From assembly GCF_002564045.1 (NCBI RefSeq), contig NZ_PDJK01000002.1, positions 5,394,001-5,458,000 of the forward strand: DNA of 64,000 nt, in the 5' to 3' direction. The DNA comes from Amycolatopsis sulphurea. GTDB lineage: Bacteria > Actinomycetota > Actinomycetes > Mycobacteriales > Pseudonocardiaceae. How positions within the stretch are numbered: the first letter of the stretch is position 1; every line of letters begins with the position of its first letter. The position numbers and the translations under genes were made by a program. Positions 1 through 9,175 of this stretch are shown here, one piece after another. The notes under the pieces were generated by a model. That model did no database searches, was not told where the DNA came from, and worked only from the letters and a program-made list of their open reading frames with translations.

Positions 1-2095
1 GCAGGGCCGACGACCGCAGCAGCAGATGCTCGCCGTAGACCCGCCGCGACCCCGCTACCGCCCGCACCGGCGTGCCCGCCCAATCCTCCACGCCGACGAC
101 CGCGCACCGCGGCAGCGTGACGCGCGGGGGCCGGGACCGTCCGTGGCGGTGCAGCCGCCCAAGCCGCTGCAACACCAGGTCCACCGGGGCGAGATCGGTG
201 ACCATCAGGTCGAAGTCCACGTCGAGGGACTGCTCCACCACTTGCGATGCCACCACGATGTGCCGTGCGGGCCGCTCACCGTCCGGCCCGAAACGTCGCA
301 GCAGGTCCCGGTCGATTCGTGCCCTGTCGCAGGCCAGGAACCGCGAATGGTTCACCGTCACCTGGTCTCGGCCGAACTCCGCCTCCAGTCGTGCCGCAGT
401 CTCCTGCACCCGCCCGACGGTGTTGCGCACCACGACCGCGCAGCCTCCTTCGGCAAGATGCTGCCGTAAGAACCGCACCAGCGTGTCCAGATCGTCGTCG
501 AGACGGTCCAGCTGTACGCGCGTGCCCGGCTCCGGCAGCGGCAGGACCCGCGGCTGTGTCCCAGACGCGACGATCACCGGATACCCCAGCGCCGGCTCCG
601 CCGGCACCGCACGATGTTCGTAGGCGGCCATCAGCTCGGCTCGGCGCTGCGCAGGCAGCGTCGCCGACAGCAGTACGACCGGCACCCCGTACGCACCGAG
701 CCAGTGCAGCACTCGTTGCAAATATTGCGACATATAGACGTCGTATGCGTGTACCTCGTCGATCACCACGACCTTGCCCGCCAACGCCAGATGGCGCAGC
801 ATCAGGTGCCGGCTCTTCAAGCCCGCGAAGAGAACCTGGTCGATCGTGCCCACCACGAACGACGCCAGTACGCCTTTCTTCCGCCCTCGCAGCCACTGAT
901 GCGCCACAACCGGCGTCTCATCGCCGCGACCTGTCGCCGCGAACCAACCCTGGCGGACCAGCCCGTCGAACTCGTCATTCAACGAGGCTTTCCCGTGCGC
1001 GAGCGTCACACTCACCGCACCGTCACGGCCCGGCAGCGCGTCGAGCCACCGTCGTACCCGCGAGAACATCGCATCGGTCGTCGCCTGCGTCGGCAATGCG
1101 ACGAACACCCCGTCTGCACCGGACTTCGCCGCCAGCTCCTCCGCCGCCAGCAACGCCGCCTCTGTCTTCCCGATCCCCATCGGTGCCTCGATGATCACCA
1201 GCCCCGGCCGTTCCAGCCCCGCCGCGATCTCGACCATGGCCTGCTGCACCGGCCGCGCCCCGGCCGACTCGGGCCGGAACCGTGCCCGGAAGGCACTGTC
1301 CACATCGGATCCAACTGGCAGCGCCGACCACCGGCGCGGGAGATCAAGCAGCTTCCAGCCCTGATCCACTCGCGCGGTCAAATCCATCTCAACCGGATCC
1401 TCGTGCGCCTCCATCAATGGAAACAGCTCGGAGTTCGACGCGATCCAGTCCGCGAGGATCACCGCGGCGGTCAGCAACGACAACACCGGCCGGCTCAACC
1501 GCTTTTCGCTGTAGGCAGCCAAATTGATGTCCCCGGCCGCGCGATCGAGAAAGAACCGCCGCGCTTGCTCCCATGCCCCGTCACCGACGAGTTCGGGATA
1601 CTCCGCGACCGTACGCAGCACCGTCAACTCCGGCGGAACTCCGTGATGACTGCCCACCACGCTGCCCAACTGCTCCGCGATCACCCGGCTTTCCGGACCG
1701 CAGACCGCGAGCACGTGATCGCGGACCACCAGATGCCCCACCAACTCGTGTCGCACTCGGCTTCGCTGAGGATGCGTCAGCAACCCGGGCGCTGCGACAA
1801 TACCCGCGCGCCGCATCCGATCCGCCAACACTGGCACTTGAACGGCAAACGCCGGGCTGGCCTTGCCGACGTCGTGGACCCGCGCCAGCCACACCAGCAG
1901 CGCGCGAACTCCGTCGTGTCCGCCCGGGACTTCGCGTGCCAACCTGCTGATGGTCTGCTTCGACAGCCACTCGTCCACCAGGCGGGCGGCGACCGCACCG
2001 GAATCGTCCAGGTGCTGTCGCAACGGCAACCAGTGCGTGACCCGGCCATGCTCATCCAGCACAGACTTCGCCCACACGACACGGGGATCCACCAC
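1..2095 (-). CDS. cas3: CRISPR-associated helicase/nuclease Cas3 (C-terminus beyond the left edge)
   Basis: Type I CRISPR effector that unwinds and degrades DNA recruited by Cascade. The open frame enters from the left edge, so the C-terminus is missing. Visible in order are an N-terminal segment reading VVDPRVVWAKS, the HD nuclease motif VHDVGKAS (around 1870), the Walker A motif APMGIGKTEAAL (around 1160-1190), the DEVH box VVVIDEVHAYD (around 750), the SATLP motif III (around 665) and the VVEQSLDVDFD helicase motif (around 215-245). The GTG at 2095 was chosen because GAGGGGG lies about 11 bases upstream; a GTG at 2107 is an alternative. The N-terminus resembles subtype I-E Cas3. Other cas genes and the array would lie outside the window, and no CRISPR repeats are visible here. 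Confidence 0.88.
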   Translation of the reverse strand, partial: MVDPRVVWAKSVLDEHGRVTHWLPLRQHLDDSGAVAARLVDEWLSKQTISRLAREVPGGHDGVRALLVWLARVHDVGKASPAFAVQVPVLADRMRRAGIVAAPGLLTHPQRSRVRHELVGHLVVRDHVLAVCGPESRVIAEQLGSVVGSHHGVPPELTVLRTVAEYPELVGDGAWEQARRFFLDRAAGDINLAAYSEKRLSRPVLSLLTAAVILADWIASNSELFPLMEAHEDPVEMDLTARVDQGWKLLDLPRRWSALPVGSDVDSAFRARFRPESAGARPVQQAMVEIAAGLERPGLVIIEAPMGIGKTEAALLAAEELAAKSGADGVFVALPTQATTDAMFSRVRRWLDALPGRDGAVSVTLAHGKASLNDEFDGLVRQGWFAATGRGDETPVVAHQWLRGRKKGVLASFVVGTIDQVLFAGLKSRHLMLRHLALAGKVVVIDEVHAYDVYMSQYLQRVLHWLGAYGVPVVLLSATLPAQRRAELMAAYEHRAVPAEPALGYPVIVASGTQPRVLPLPEPGTRVQLDRLDDDLDTLVRFLRQHLAEGGCAVVVRNTVGRVQETAARLEAEFGRDQVTVNHSRFLACDRARIDRDLLRRFGPDGERPARHIVVASQVVEQSLDVDFDLMVTDLAPVDLVLQRLGRLHRHGRSRPPRVTLPRCAVVGVEDWAGTPVRAVAGSRRVYGEHLLLRSSAL

Positions 2096-2206
2096 GTCGC
2101 CTAACACCCCCTCGAAGTCGAGATGACACCACGGAACTCTTTGGACAAGAAACGGATCGGACGGAGAAGCCGTTACAGGCCTCACCCGCCGGTGTGATTG
2201 CTGAAG

Positions 2207-2230
2207 GCGCCCGGCCGGGTGGCCGGGCGC
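2207..2230 (-). terminator. Hairpin terminator between the small membrane gene and cas3
   Basis: A perfect 10-bp stem GCGCCCGGCC / GGCCGGGCGC with a 4-base loop lies just past the stop codon of the small membrane protein gene and upstream of cas3. There is no strong U tract, as is common in actinobacteria. It suggests that the two same-strand genes are transcribed separately. Confidence 0.6.
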
Positions 2231-2235
2231 GCTGA

Positions 2236-2493
2236 TCACTCGATCAGTCGATTAAGGAACTGGGCAGTCTTCATGATCAGCGGGACGAAAGCGGCTGCTC
2301 CCGCGATGATCGCGGTGGCCATCGCCTTCGCCGGTGACAGTGCGGCAGATGCGAGCATCCAGGTGAGCACCGCGACGCCGATGGACGGAACCGCGCTGAT
2401 CACGGCGGCGGAGATCGCGATGAGCAGCGTTCGGGCGGACATGAACGCCGGTGGGCGGTCCCGCTGCGGAGGCTTGGCGGGGCTCGTTACCAT
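2236..2493 (-). CDS. Small two-helix membrane protein, unknown function
   Basis: An 85-residue protein that I do not recognise. The start at 2493 is supported by GGAGAGGAAGT about 8 bases upstream; a longer frame reading through from 2715 lacks such a site. A polar, proline-rich N-terminus is followed by two hydrophobic segments, starting LLIAISAAVISAVPSIGVAV (about residues 21-45) and AMATAIIAGAAAFVPLIM (about 54-72). It lies on the same strand as cas3 and 140 bases upstream of it, but a hairpin separates them. Holin-like or phage-associated small membrane proteins have this size; that is only an analogy. Confidence 0.6.
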   Translation of the reverse strand: MVTSPAKPPQRDRPPAFMSARTLLIAISAAVISAVPSIGVAVLTWMLASAALSPAKAMATAIIAGAAAFVPLIMKTAQFLNRLIE

Positions 2494-2869
2494 AGGGGTA
2501 CTTCCTCTCCTGGCAAGGTAGGGAAGAAGAGCGGCCCCCGCTCCAACGGGGGTCGCTCGCTTTATGCGCGAGCGACTTCGCCACTCTCCTTTCGATCGAT
2601 CCAGCACCCTGCTCACGCAGGGAAGACGCTCTGCTGCACTGCAATGCTGCACGCAGGGCAATGGAACACCTCCGCGGAGCCGTGGAGAACCATCGTCGGA
2701 GCCGTGGAGAACCATCGTCGAGGAGAGTAGCGGTTAGTGGGTCTTGGTTGCAAGTTATGAGCTGAACTCAGGGCAAGTTTCCTAGACCCGAGAGGTCCCG
2801 CCGGACGCGGAGCGAGGCCGACTGTGCTGAGCACGGGCGTAGGTGCACGGTCACGAGACCGTCCGCGTC
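2494..2869. other. Non-coding gap with a 22-bp tandem duplication
   Basis: No convincing gene is visible. Two perfect copies of a 22-bp unit beginning GGAGCCGTGGAGAACC lie head to tail at 2676-2697 and 2698-2719, just upstream of the promoter region of the small membrane gene. The right part merges into the decayed transposase. Confidence 0.5.
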
Positions 2870-3506
2870 ACCCGAGGACCAACAGCGCTGACCGGGAACT
2901 TCGGAGAACACCACGCCTTCCTCTGCCGGATACACCTGCAACGCATCGATCAACTCTCCACCGCGATCGTGGCGTTGTCGGCGCGGATCGAGGAGGAGAT
3001 GCGCCCTTTTGCCCGCCAGCTTGAGCAGTTGGCCAGCATCCCCGGAGTGGGGCAGGCCACCGCTGAGGTGATTATAGCCGAGACCGGCGGCGACATGACC
3101 CGCTTCCGCACTGCCCGGGCATCTTGCTTCGTGGGCTGGGCTCTGCCCCGGGCACTATGAATCCGCCGGGAAACACAAGAGCGGCAAGACCCGGCACGGC
3201 AACCGGTGGCTTGGTGCCGCGTTGGGCACTGCCGCCATGGCCGCCTCCCGCACCAAGGACAAGACCTACCTCGGTGCCCGCTACCACCGCCTGGCACCCC
3301 GGCTGGGTAAGAGGAAAGCCTTGGTCGCCGTGGAACATTCGATGCTGACCGCTGTGTGGCACATGCTCACCAACAACGCTGACTACCACGACCTCGGCGG
3401 TGACTACTTCGCCCGGCTGGACCCCGAACGCGCCATGCGCCGTATCACCCGCCAAGCCAACGCCCTGGGGTTCACAGTCCGCTTCGACCCCATCCCGGCA
3501 GCCTGA
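2870..3506 (+). pseudogene. IS110-family transposase remnant, 5'-truncated and frameshifted
   Basis: The C-terminal (Transposase_20) half of an IS110-family DEDD transposase. One frame reads GNFGEHHAFLCRIHLQRID and LASIPGVGQATAEVIIAETGGDM (split here as visible motifs) up to a stop at 3160. The homology continues in another frame with HYESAGKHKSGKTRHGNRWL and ends at the stop at 3506. A single shift near 3120-3140 separates the two parts. The N-terminal catalytic half is missing, so the element is dead. No element boundaries could be recognised. Confidence 0.82.
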
Positions 3507-3525
3507 CCGCATCAGCCAAGACACA

Positions 3526-3556
3526 GGTGACCACCGGCTGTAGGCCGGTGGTCACC
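3526..3556. terminator. Perfect 13-bp hairpin
   Basis: GGTGACCACCGGC, a 5-base loop, then GCCGGTGGTCACC. It lies just after the transposase remnant stop. It could be a terminator or part of the old insertion sequence end. Confidence 0.5.
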
Positions 3557-3609
3557 CCGACGTGCCCCAGTCACGCCTTCGGTCGCCGGTAATTTTCGGG
3601 TCAGAGTCC

Positions 3610-3626
3610 GTGAAGGGACCCTTCAC
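3610..3626. repeat. Single palindromic unit GTGAAGGGACCCTTCAC
   Basis: A solitary copy of the 17-bp palindrome found throughout the window, preceded by TCAGAGTCC, which is the right half of the spacer seen in paired copies. It therefore looks like half of a paired element. It lies upstream of the sarcosine oxidase operon. Confidence 0.85.
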
Positions 3627-3719
3627 GGCTTGCCCCGGGCTGGGGAGGTCTGTCGGGAGCTTCCCGGGTGACCGATCGGCTGTTGACTCCGCCGGACCGG
3701 CGCTCTAGCCTCGAATCCA

Positions 3720-3733
3720 ACTGATATATCAGT
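3720..3733. promoter_or_regulatory. Palindromic operator candidate before the sox operon
   Basis: ACTGATATATCAGT is a perfect 14-bp palindrome 33 bases upstream of the first start codon of the operon, in an unusually AT-rich patch that also holds GTGATATAC. Such TGATATATCA-type dyads suit GntR/FadR-type dimers; the GntR gene at 9239-9907 is the obvious candidate binder. This assignment is inference. Confidence 0.5.
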
Positions 3734-3765
3734 CCGTCGAAGTGTGATATACGAAAGGTGGCCGC

Positions 3766-3900
3766 ATGTCCGCACCGGTTGACCGTCCGGGCGTCGCCGA
3801 TGCCGGGCCAGGGCTCGGGGTGCCGCTGGCGGTGGCGGATCCGGAGATGCACGTGGTGCCGCCCGAGCGGCACCCGCTCTACCCGGGGGTGGCCGGATGA
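3766..3900 (+). CDS. 44-residue leader ORF of the sarcosine oxidase operon
   Basis: A small reading frame starting at an ATG with AAAGG 7-10 bases upstream and ending in an ATGA overlap with soxB. The product is proline- and valine-rich (MSAPVDRPGVADAG at the start, RHPLYPGVAG at the end), with no recognisable domain. The tight coupling suggests that it is translated, possibly as a leader that sets soxB expression, or that it is the remnant of a longer upstream gene. Confidence 0.5.
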   Translation: MSAPVDRPGVADAGPGLGVPLAVADPEMHVVPPERHPLYPGVAG

Positions 3901-5114
3901 CCACGCAGCTGCCGGACCACCCGGACTTCCTGTGGCGCAACCCCGAACCGAAGAAGACCTACGACGTGGTGATCGTCGGCGGCGGCGGGCACGGCCTGGC
4001 CACCGCGCACTATCTCGCGAAGAACCACGGCATCACGAACGTGGCGGTGCTGGAGAAGGGCTGGCTCGCGGGCGGCAACATGGCCCGCAACACCACGCTG
4101 ATCCGCTCGAACTACCTGTGGGACGAATCGGCGGCGATCTACGAGCACTCGCTGAAGCTGTGGGAGGGGCTGGAGGAAGACCTCGGCTACCCGATCCTGT
4201 TCTCCCAGCGCGGCGTGCTCAGCCTGGCGCACACCGAACAGGAGGTGCGGGACTCGGTCCGCCGGGCGGAGGCCAACAAGCTCAACGGGATCGACGCCGA
4301 GTGGGTGACGCCCGAGCAGGTCAAGGAGATCTGCCCGATCGTCAACATCTCCGACGATATCCGCTACCCGGTGCAGGGCGCGACGTACCAGCCGCGCGCG
4401 GGGATCGCGAAGCACGACTACGTGGCCTGGGGGTTCGCGCGCCGCGCCGACGAGGCGGGCATCGACCTGATCCAGGACTGCGAGGTCACCGGGTTCACTG
4501 TGGACGGTGACCGGGTGACCGGCGTACGCACGAGCCGTGGCGACATCGGCGCGGGTACGGTCGCGTTGTGCGCCGCGGGGCATACGTCCGTGCTCTTGGA
4601 GATGCTGGGCGTGCGTACGCCGCTGCAGTCGCATCCGTTGCAGGCGCTGGTGTCCGAGCTGTTGCAGCCGGTGCATCCGACCATCGTCATGTCGAACGCT
4701 GTGCACGTGTACGTCTCACAGGCGCACAAGGGCGAGCTGGTGATGGGCGCGGGTATCGACACGTACAACGGTTACGGTCAGCGTGGCGCCTTCCACATCA
4801 TCGAGCGGCAGATGGCCGCCGCCGTCGAGCTGTTCCCGGTGTTCGCTCGCGCGCACCTTCTGCGGTCGTGGGCCGGAATTGTGGACGTCACGCCCGACGC
4901 GAGCCCGATCGTCGGGCACACGCCGTACGAGAACGTGTTCCTCAACTCGGGTTGGGGCACGGGCGGGTTCAAGGCCACGCCCGGCATCGGCTGGTGCTAC
5001 GCGCACACCATCGCGCACGGCACGCCCCACCCGTACGTCGCTCCATTCGCCCTTGACCGCTTCGAGACCGGCGCGCTTGTGGACGAGCACGGCGCGGCCG
5101 GTGTCGCCCACTGA
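3897..5114 (+). CDS. soxB: Sarcosine oxidase, beta subunit
   Basis: The catalytic subunit of heterotetrameric sarcosine oxidase, which oxidatively demethylates sarcosine to glycine; one-carbon units go to tetrahydrofolate or leave as formaldehyde. The 405 residues match the family length. The N-terminus has the FAD-binding Rossmann motif VVIVGGGGHGLATAHYLAK (about residues 23-41), followed by NMARNTTLIRSNYLWDE, typical of SoxB. The C-terminus has the second flavin-contacting stretch NSGWGTGGFKATPG. It starts within an ATGA overlap with the leader ORF and is followed by soxD after 17 bases, in the classical BDAG order. Confidence 0.96.
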   Translation: MTTQLPDHPDFLWRNPEPKKTYDVVIVGGGGHGLATAHYLAKNHGITNVAVLEKGWLAGGNMARNTTLIRSNYLWDESAAIYEHSLKLWEGLEEDLGYPILFSQRGVLSLAHTEQEVRDSVRRAEANKLNGIDAEWVTPEQVKEICPIVNISDDIRYPVQGATYQPRAGIAKHDYVAWGFARRADEAGIDLIQDCEVTGFTVDGDRVTGVRTSRGDIGAGTVALCAAGHTSVLLEMLGVRTPLQSHPLQALVSELLQPVHPTIVMSNAVHVYVSQAHKGELVMGAGIDTYNGYGQRGAFHIIERQMAAAVELFPVFARAHLLRSWAGIVDVTPDASPIVGHTPYENVFLNSGWGTGGFKATPGIGWCYAHTIAHGTPHPYVAPFALDRFETGALVDEHGAAGVAH

Positions 5115-5131
5115 CCCCAGCGAGGACAACC

Positions 5132-5434
5132 ATGCAGCTGATCGATTGTCCGTGGTGCGGCCCCCGCGAAGAGGTCGAGTTCCACTACGGCGGCCAAGCC
5201 AGCGTCGCGTACCCGGAGACGCCGGCCGAGCTGTCGGATCGGGAATGGGCCGAGTTCGTCTTCTACCGTGACAACCCGAAGGGGCCGTTCACCGAGCGCT
5301 GGAGTCACGCGGCCGGTTGCCGCAAGTGGTTCAACGCAGTGCGTGACACCCGCACGTACGAGTTCCTGGCGACCTTCCGCCCCAGCGACCCCGAACCAGC
5401 CGTCCTGCGCCGCGACGAGGAGGTGTCGGCATGA
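5132..5434 (+). CDS. soxD: Sarcosine oxidase, delta subunit
   Basis: The small zinc-binding subunit of the heterotetramer, 100 residues, the usual length. The zinc ligands are visible as CPWCG near the N-terminus and HAAGC (about residues 61-65), with the conserved GPFTERWSHAAGCRKWF context. The stop overlaps the soxA start in an ATGA junction, so the two should be translationally coupled. Confidence 0.95.
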   Translation: MQLIDCPWCGPREEVEFHYGGQASVAYPETPAELSDREWAEFVFYRDNPKGPFTERWSHAAGCRKWFNAVRDTRTYEFLATFRPSDPEPAVLRRDEEVSA

Positions 5435-8211
5435 GCCGCGTCGCGGGGTACGGCCGCGTGGATCGGGACCGGACGCTCACGTTCACTTTCGACGGCCGCA
5501 CCTACACCGGTCATCCTGGTGACACCCTGGCGTCCGCGTTGCTGGCGAACGGCGTGCACTTGGTGGGCACCAGCGTGAAACTGGGCCGCCCGCGCGGTAT
5601 CGGGGCGGCCTGGACCGAAGACCCGACCGGGTTGGTGCAGATCGAAAAGCCTTTCCCTGAGCCGATGCTGCAGGCCTCCGTGGTCGAGCTGACCGACGGC
5701 CTGGTTGCGTCCGGAGTGGACGGTCACGGCTGGCTGGCCGATACTGCGGACCCGGCGCGGTACGATCGCAAGCACGTGCACACCGACACGCTCGTCGTGG
5801 GCGCAGGCCCGGCGGGTCTGCTCGCGGCCCGCAGCGCCGCGAGAGCGGGGGAGAGCGTGGTGTTTCTCGACGACCGAGTGGAGCCTGGGGGCACGCTCAC
5901 CGGCACTGAGGTTATCGACGGGCGGCCGTCGCGCGAGTTCACCGCGGACGTCGTCGCTGAGCTGGCGGCGAATCCGCAGGTTAAGTACCTGCCGCGGACT
6001 ACAGCGTTCGGCCACTACGACGACGGCTTCGTACTTGCGCTCGAACGCCGTACGGACCACCTGGGCGCCGCAGCGCCCGCACACCGCGCGCGTCAGCGCG
6101 TACATCGGATCCGCGCGCTGAAGGTGGTTCTCGCGACCGGGGCGATCGAACGGCCGGTGGTGTTCGACGACAACGACCGTCCGGGCATCATGCTCGCGTC
6201 GGCCGCGCGGGACTTCTTGCACCGGTACGGCGTGCTAGCCGGGCGTGAGGTGGTGGTCTTCACGACCGACGACGCGGCGTACGTCGCCGCCTGCGACCTC
6301 GCGGACGCTGGGGCCGCAGTAACCGTGCTCGATGCGCGTGACCGCACTCCGCAGGAGCGGGAAGCCAGCTGCGTCGCCAAGGGGATCACCGTACGTCCGT
6401 CCACGGTCATCACCGGCACCGAAGGCGCTGAACGGATTACCGAGGTGCTCGCGCGCACTCCGGATGGTGATCTCCGGATCTCCGCGGATCTGTTGCTCGT
6501 CTCCGGTGGCTGGAACCCCGCAGCGCATTTGTTCAGCCACATCAAGGGAGCGCTCCGCTACGATCCCGCGCTCGGTTCGTTCCGGCCTTCTGGGACGCTT
6601 CCCGGAATCACCGTGATCGGCGCCGCCGACGGCACTTTCGACCTTGCCGACGTACTGCGTGACGGCGCGGGAGACGAAGCCCCGACCGCCGCGCCGGAAC
6701 CAGCGCGTACGCCGACGAAGGTGCTGTGGCGGACCGAAGGGGACCAGACGCAGCAGTTCGTGGACATTCAGCGCGACGCCACCGTCGCAGAGCTGGCGCG
6801 CGCTGTCGGGGCCGGTATGCGGTCAATGGAGCACGTCAAGCGCTACACGACCGTTGGCACTGCGCATGACCAGGGCAAGACCTCCGGCGTGCTCGCGTCG
6901 GGCATAACGGCGGAGCTGCTCGGTACGGACATCGCTGAGCTGGGTACGACGACTTTTCGCCCGCCGTACACCCCAGTCGCCTTCGCGGCCTTGGCCGGTC
7001 GTGAGCGCGGCGCGCTGTACGACCCGGTGCGGGTCACAGCGCTGCACGCCTGGCACGTCGCGCGAGGCGCGGTGTTCGAGGACGTGGGGCAGTGGAAGCG
7101 CGCCCGCTACTACCCGCTTCCCGGCGAAGACATGGACAGCGCAGTCCTACGCGAGTGCGCGGCCGTACGTGACGGCGTCGGCATCCTCGACGGTTCGACG
7201 CTCGGCAAGATCGACGTACAGGGTCCCGATTCGGGCGTGTTCCTAGACCGCATGTACACGAACATGATGAGCACGTTGAAGGTCGGCCGGGTGCGGTACG
7301 GCGTGATGTGCCACAACGACGGCATGGTTTTCGACGACGGCACGGTGCTGCGCCTGGCGGAGAACCGGTTCTTCGTCACCACCACGACCGGTAACGCGGC
7401 CCACGTGCTCGATTGGATGGAGGACTGGCTGCAGACCGAATGGCCGGACCTGCGCGTGTACCTCGCGTCGGTGACCGAGCAGTGGGCGGTCTTCCCTGTC
7501 GTCGGCCCGCGCGCACGGGACGTCATCGGCACGGTGTTTCCCGACGTGGACGTGTCGAAGGAGGAGTTCCCCTTCATGTCCTGGCAGGACACCACGCTCG
7601 ACGGTGTCCCGGTGCGGCTCGCGCGCATCTCCTTCTCCGGTGAGCTGGCGTGGGAAGTCAATGTGAGCGGCTGGTACGCCCCGGCGCTGTGGGAGCGGCT
7701 GATGGCTGCGGGGGAGCCGTACGGCATCACGCCGTACGGTACGGAGGCGATGCACGTGCTGCGTGCGGAGAAGGGCTACCCGATCATCGGGCAGGACACC
7801 GATGGCACGGTCACCCCGCAGGATCTCGGGATGAGCTGGGTGGTGTCGAAGAAGAAGGAAGACTTCCTCGGCAAGAGGTCGTTCTCCCGGGCGGAGAACC
7901 GGAATCCGCTGCGCAAGCAGTTCGTCTCCCTGCTGCCGACCGACCGGCGTACGCGGCTGCCCGAAGGCTCGCAGATCGTCGAGCGCTGCGACGACGGCCG
8001 GCTGCCCGCACCGCCGGTGCCGATGCTCGGGCACGTCACTTCCAGCTATCACAGCGCCGCGCTCGCCCGGCCGTTCGCGCTCGCGCTGGTGAAGAACGGT
8101 CACGCCCGCGTCGGCGATCTCGTGCACGTCCCGGTGGACGGCGTGCTGGTCGAGGCGGAGATCGGCGCGACCGTGCTCGTGGACCCGGAAGGAGCCCGCC
8201 GCGATGGCTGA
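5431..8211 (+). CDS. soxA: Sarcosine oxidase, alpha subunit
   Basis: The 926-residue NAD- and folate-binding subunit. An N-terminal ferredoxin-like domain (TFTFDGRTYTGHPGDTLASA, about residues 15-35) lacks iron-sulfur cysteines, as is usual for SoxA. A Rossmann motif VVGAGPAGLLAARSAARAG begins near residue 124. The C-terminal half is an aminomethyltransferase (GcvT-like) domain with LGKIDVQGPDSGVFLDRMYTN and the end motif DPEGARRDG. It overlaps soxG by 8 bases. Length and order agree with a functional enzyme. Confidence 0.96.
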   Translation: MSRVAGYGRVDRDRTLTFTFDGRTYTGHPGDTLASALLANGVHLVGTSVKLGRPRGIGAAWTEDPTGLVQIEKPFPEPMLQASVVELTDGLVASGVDGHGWLADTADPARYDRKHVHTDTLVVGAGPAGLLAARSAARAGESVVFLDDRVEPGGTLTGTEVIDGRPSREFTADVVAELAANPQVKYLPRTTAFGHYDDGFVLALERRTDHLGAAAPAHRARQRVHRIRALKVVLATGAIERPVVFDDNDRPGIMLASAARDFLHRYGVLAGREVVVFTTDDAAYVAACDLADAGAAVTVLDARDRTPQEREASCVAKGITVRPSTVITGTEGAERITEVLARTPDGDLRISADLLLVSGGWNPAAHLFSHIKGALRYDPALGSFRPSGTLPGITVIGAADGTFDLADVLRDGAGDEAPTAAPEPARTPTKVLWRTEGDQTQQFVDIQRDATVAELARAVGAGMRSMEHVKRYTTVGTAHDQGKTSGVLASGITAELLGTDIAELGTTTFRPPYTPVAFAALAGRERGALYDPVRVTALHAWHVARGAVFEDVGQWKRARYYPLPGEDMDSAVLRECAAVRDGVGILDGSTLGKIDVQGPDSGVFLDRMYTNMMSTLKVGRVRYGVMCHNDGMVFDDGTVLRLAENRFFVTTTTGNAAHVLDWMEDWLQTEWPDLRVYLASVTEQWAVFPVVGPRARDVIGTVFPDVDVSKEEFPFMSWQDTTLDGVPVRLARISFSGELAWEVNVSGWYAPALWERLMAAGEPYGITPYGTEAMHVLRAEKGYPIIGQDTDGTVTPQDLGMSWVVSKKKEDFLGKRSFSRAENRNPLRKQFVSLLPTDRRTRLPEGSQIVERCDDGRLPAPPVPMLGHVTSSYHSAALARPFALALVKNGHARVGDLVHVPVDGVLVEAEIGATVLVDPEGARRDG

Positions 8212-8797
8212 AGTCCTGTACCCGGCACATCCCCTGTCGGCCTGGGCTGAGGCGCTGGACGAGCTGTCCCGCGCCGGGCTCGGCCTGACCGTCACGCCGG
8301 AACCTCCCGTGGCCGCCGTGGACGTCCGGCTCGAAACACCCGGCCCGGGCGGGGACGCGCTCGGCCGGGCGCTCGGCACAGCGCTGCCCCTGATTCCGAA
8401 CACCTGGACACATACGTCAGATGGTCAGCTCATATGGCTGAGTCCGGACGAATGGCTGGTCACCGCCGAGGACAGCAGGCCCGACGAGCTGGAAAGCGAA
8501 CTACGCTGGATCGTGTCCGCCTACGACGGCGCCGCTGTCGACGTTTCCGCGCAGCGAACCACCCTCCGGCTGCGCGGCCCGCGTGCCCGGGACCTGCTGA
8601 CCTTCGGCTGCGCACTCGACCTGCGGCCGTCGGCCTTCCCGGCGGGTTCGGCCGCGCAGACCACGGTCGGGCGGGCCGGTGTGCTGCTGCTCGCGCTGGG
8701 CGATGAGGACCTGCGGGTGTTCGTACGCCCGTCTTTCGCGGGGTACTTCGTCGAGTGGGTTCTCGATGCGGCGCAGGAGTATCGGGCGGCGGGCTGA
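8204..8797 (+). CDS. soxG: Sarcosine oxidase, gamma subunit
   Basis: The fourth subunit, 197 residues, with a GcvT-like fold. The recognisable stretch is LIWLSPDEWLVTAED, followed by VDVSAQRTTLRLRGPRARDLL and a C-terminal VFVRPSFAGYFVEWVLDA. The start overlaps soxA, completing soxBDAG in one transcription unit. It converges with the gntR gene, with hairpins between them. Confidence 0.94.
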   Translation: MAEVLYPAHPLSAWAEALDELSRAGLGLTVTPEPPVAAVDVRLETPGPGGDALGRALGTALPLIPNTWTHTSDGQLIWLSPDEWLVTAEDSRPDELESELRWIVSAYDGAAVDVSAQRTTLRLRGPRARDLLTFGCALDLRPSAFPAGSAAQTTVGRAGVLLLALGDEDLRVFVRPSFAGYFVEWVLDAAQEYRAAG

Positions 8798-8934
8798 GTC
8801 TGGTTTGTGGTCTTAGCCGGGGTTGCCGAGGAGTGCCTGCCTCATCTGGGTACGCATTTGACGCGGGTGTTCGTGCGTTGCCCTCGGGCGGAGCGATGGG
8901 CGAGGTCGCGCCGTTCATGTCGGGTGCTCAAGCT

Positions 8935-9080
8935 GTGAAGGGGCCCTTCACAGACTCAGAGTCCGTGAAGGGCCCCTTCACAGACCTTTACAGACCTTCC
9001 CGGACCTCCGCGGTCGGCGCAGGGCCCCTCACACCGACTTTGCCGACACCCTGGACGCAGTCCGTGAAGGGTCCCTTCAC
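8935..9080. repeat. Palindromic TIR element, truncated copy, plus a solitary palindrome
   Basis: Two palindromes, GTGAAGGGGCCCTTCAC (8935-8951) and GTGAAGGGCCCCTTCAC (8965-8981), flank CAGACTCAGAGTCC-type spacer DNA. The right inverted end ACTTTGCCGACACCCTG lies at 9037-9053, and the left end is missing. A third, solitary palindrome is at 9064-9080. The rest of the 8798-9238 gap holds a 19-bp direct repeat (8859-8877 and 9156-9174, core GACGCGGGTGTTCGTGCG) and a hairpin, and no gene. Confidence 0.85.
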
Positions 9081-9175
9081 AGCCGGTGGCGCGGCTGGGG
9101 TGGAGGGCCGCCGCTGGTGGTGGCATACGCTGCCGTGCCGGACCGGCGTACGCGCTGACGCGGGTGTTCGTGCGG

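Noticed and set aside
614..2104. A 496-codon plus-strand open frame at the left edge
   Set aside because: The minus strand of the same region encodes Cas3 with HD, Walker A, DEVH and SAT motifs in one frame.
8935..8981. Paired palindromes as a possible CRISPR array
   Set aside because: Copies are dispersed over the whole window, the spacer between units is itself constant, and no array of three or more regularly spaced repeats with variable spacers exists.
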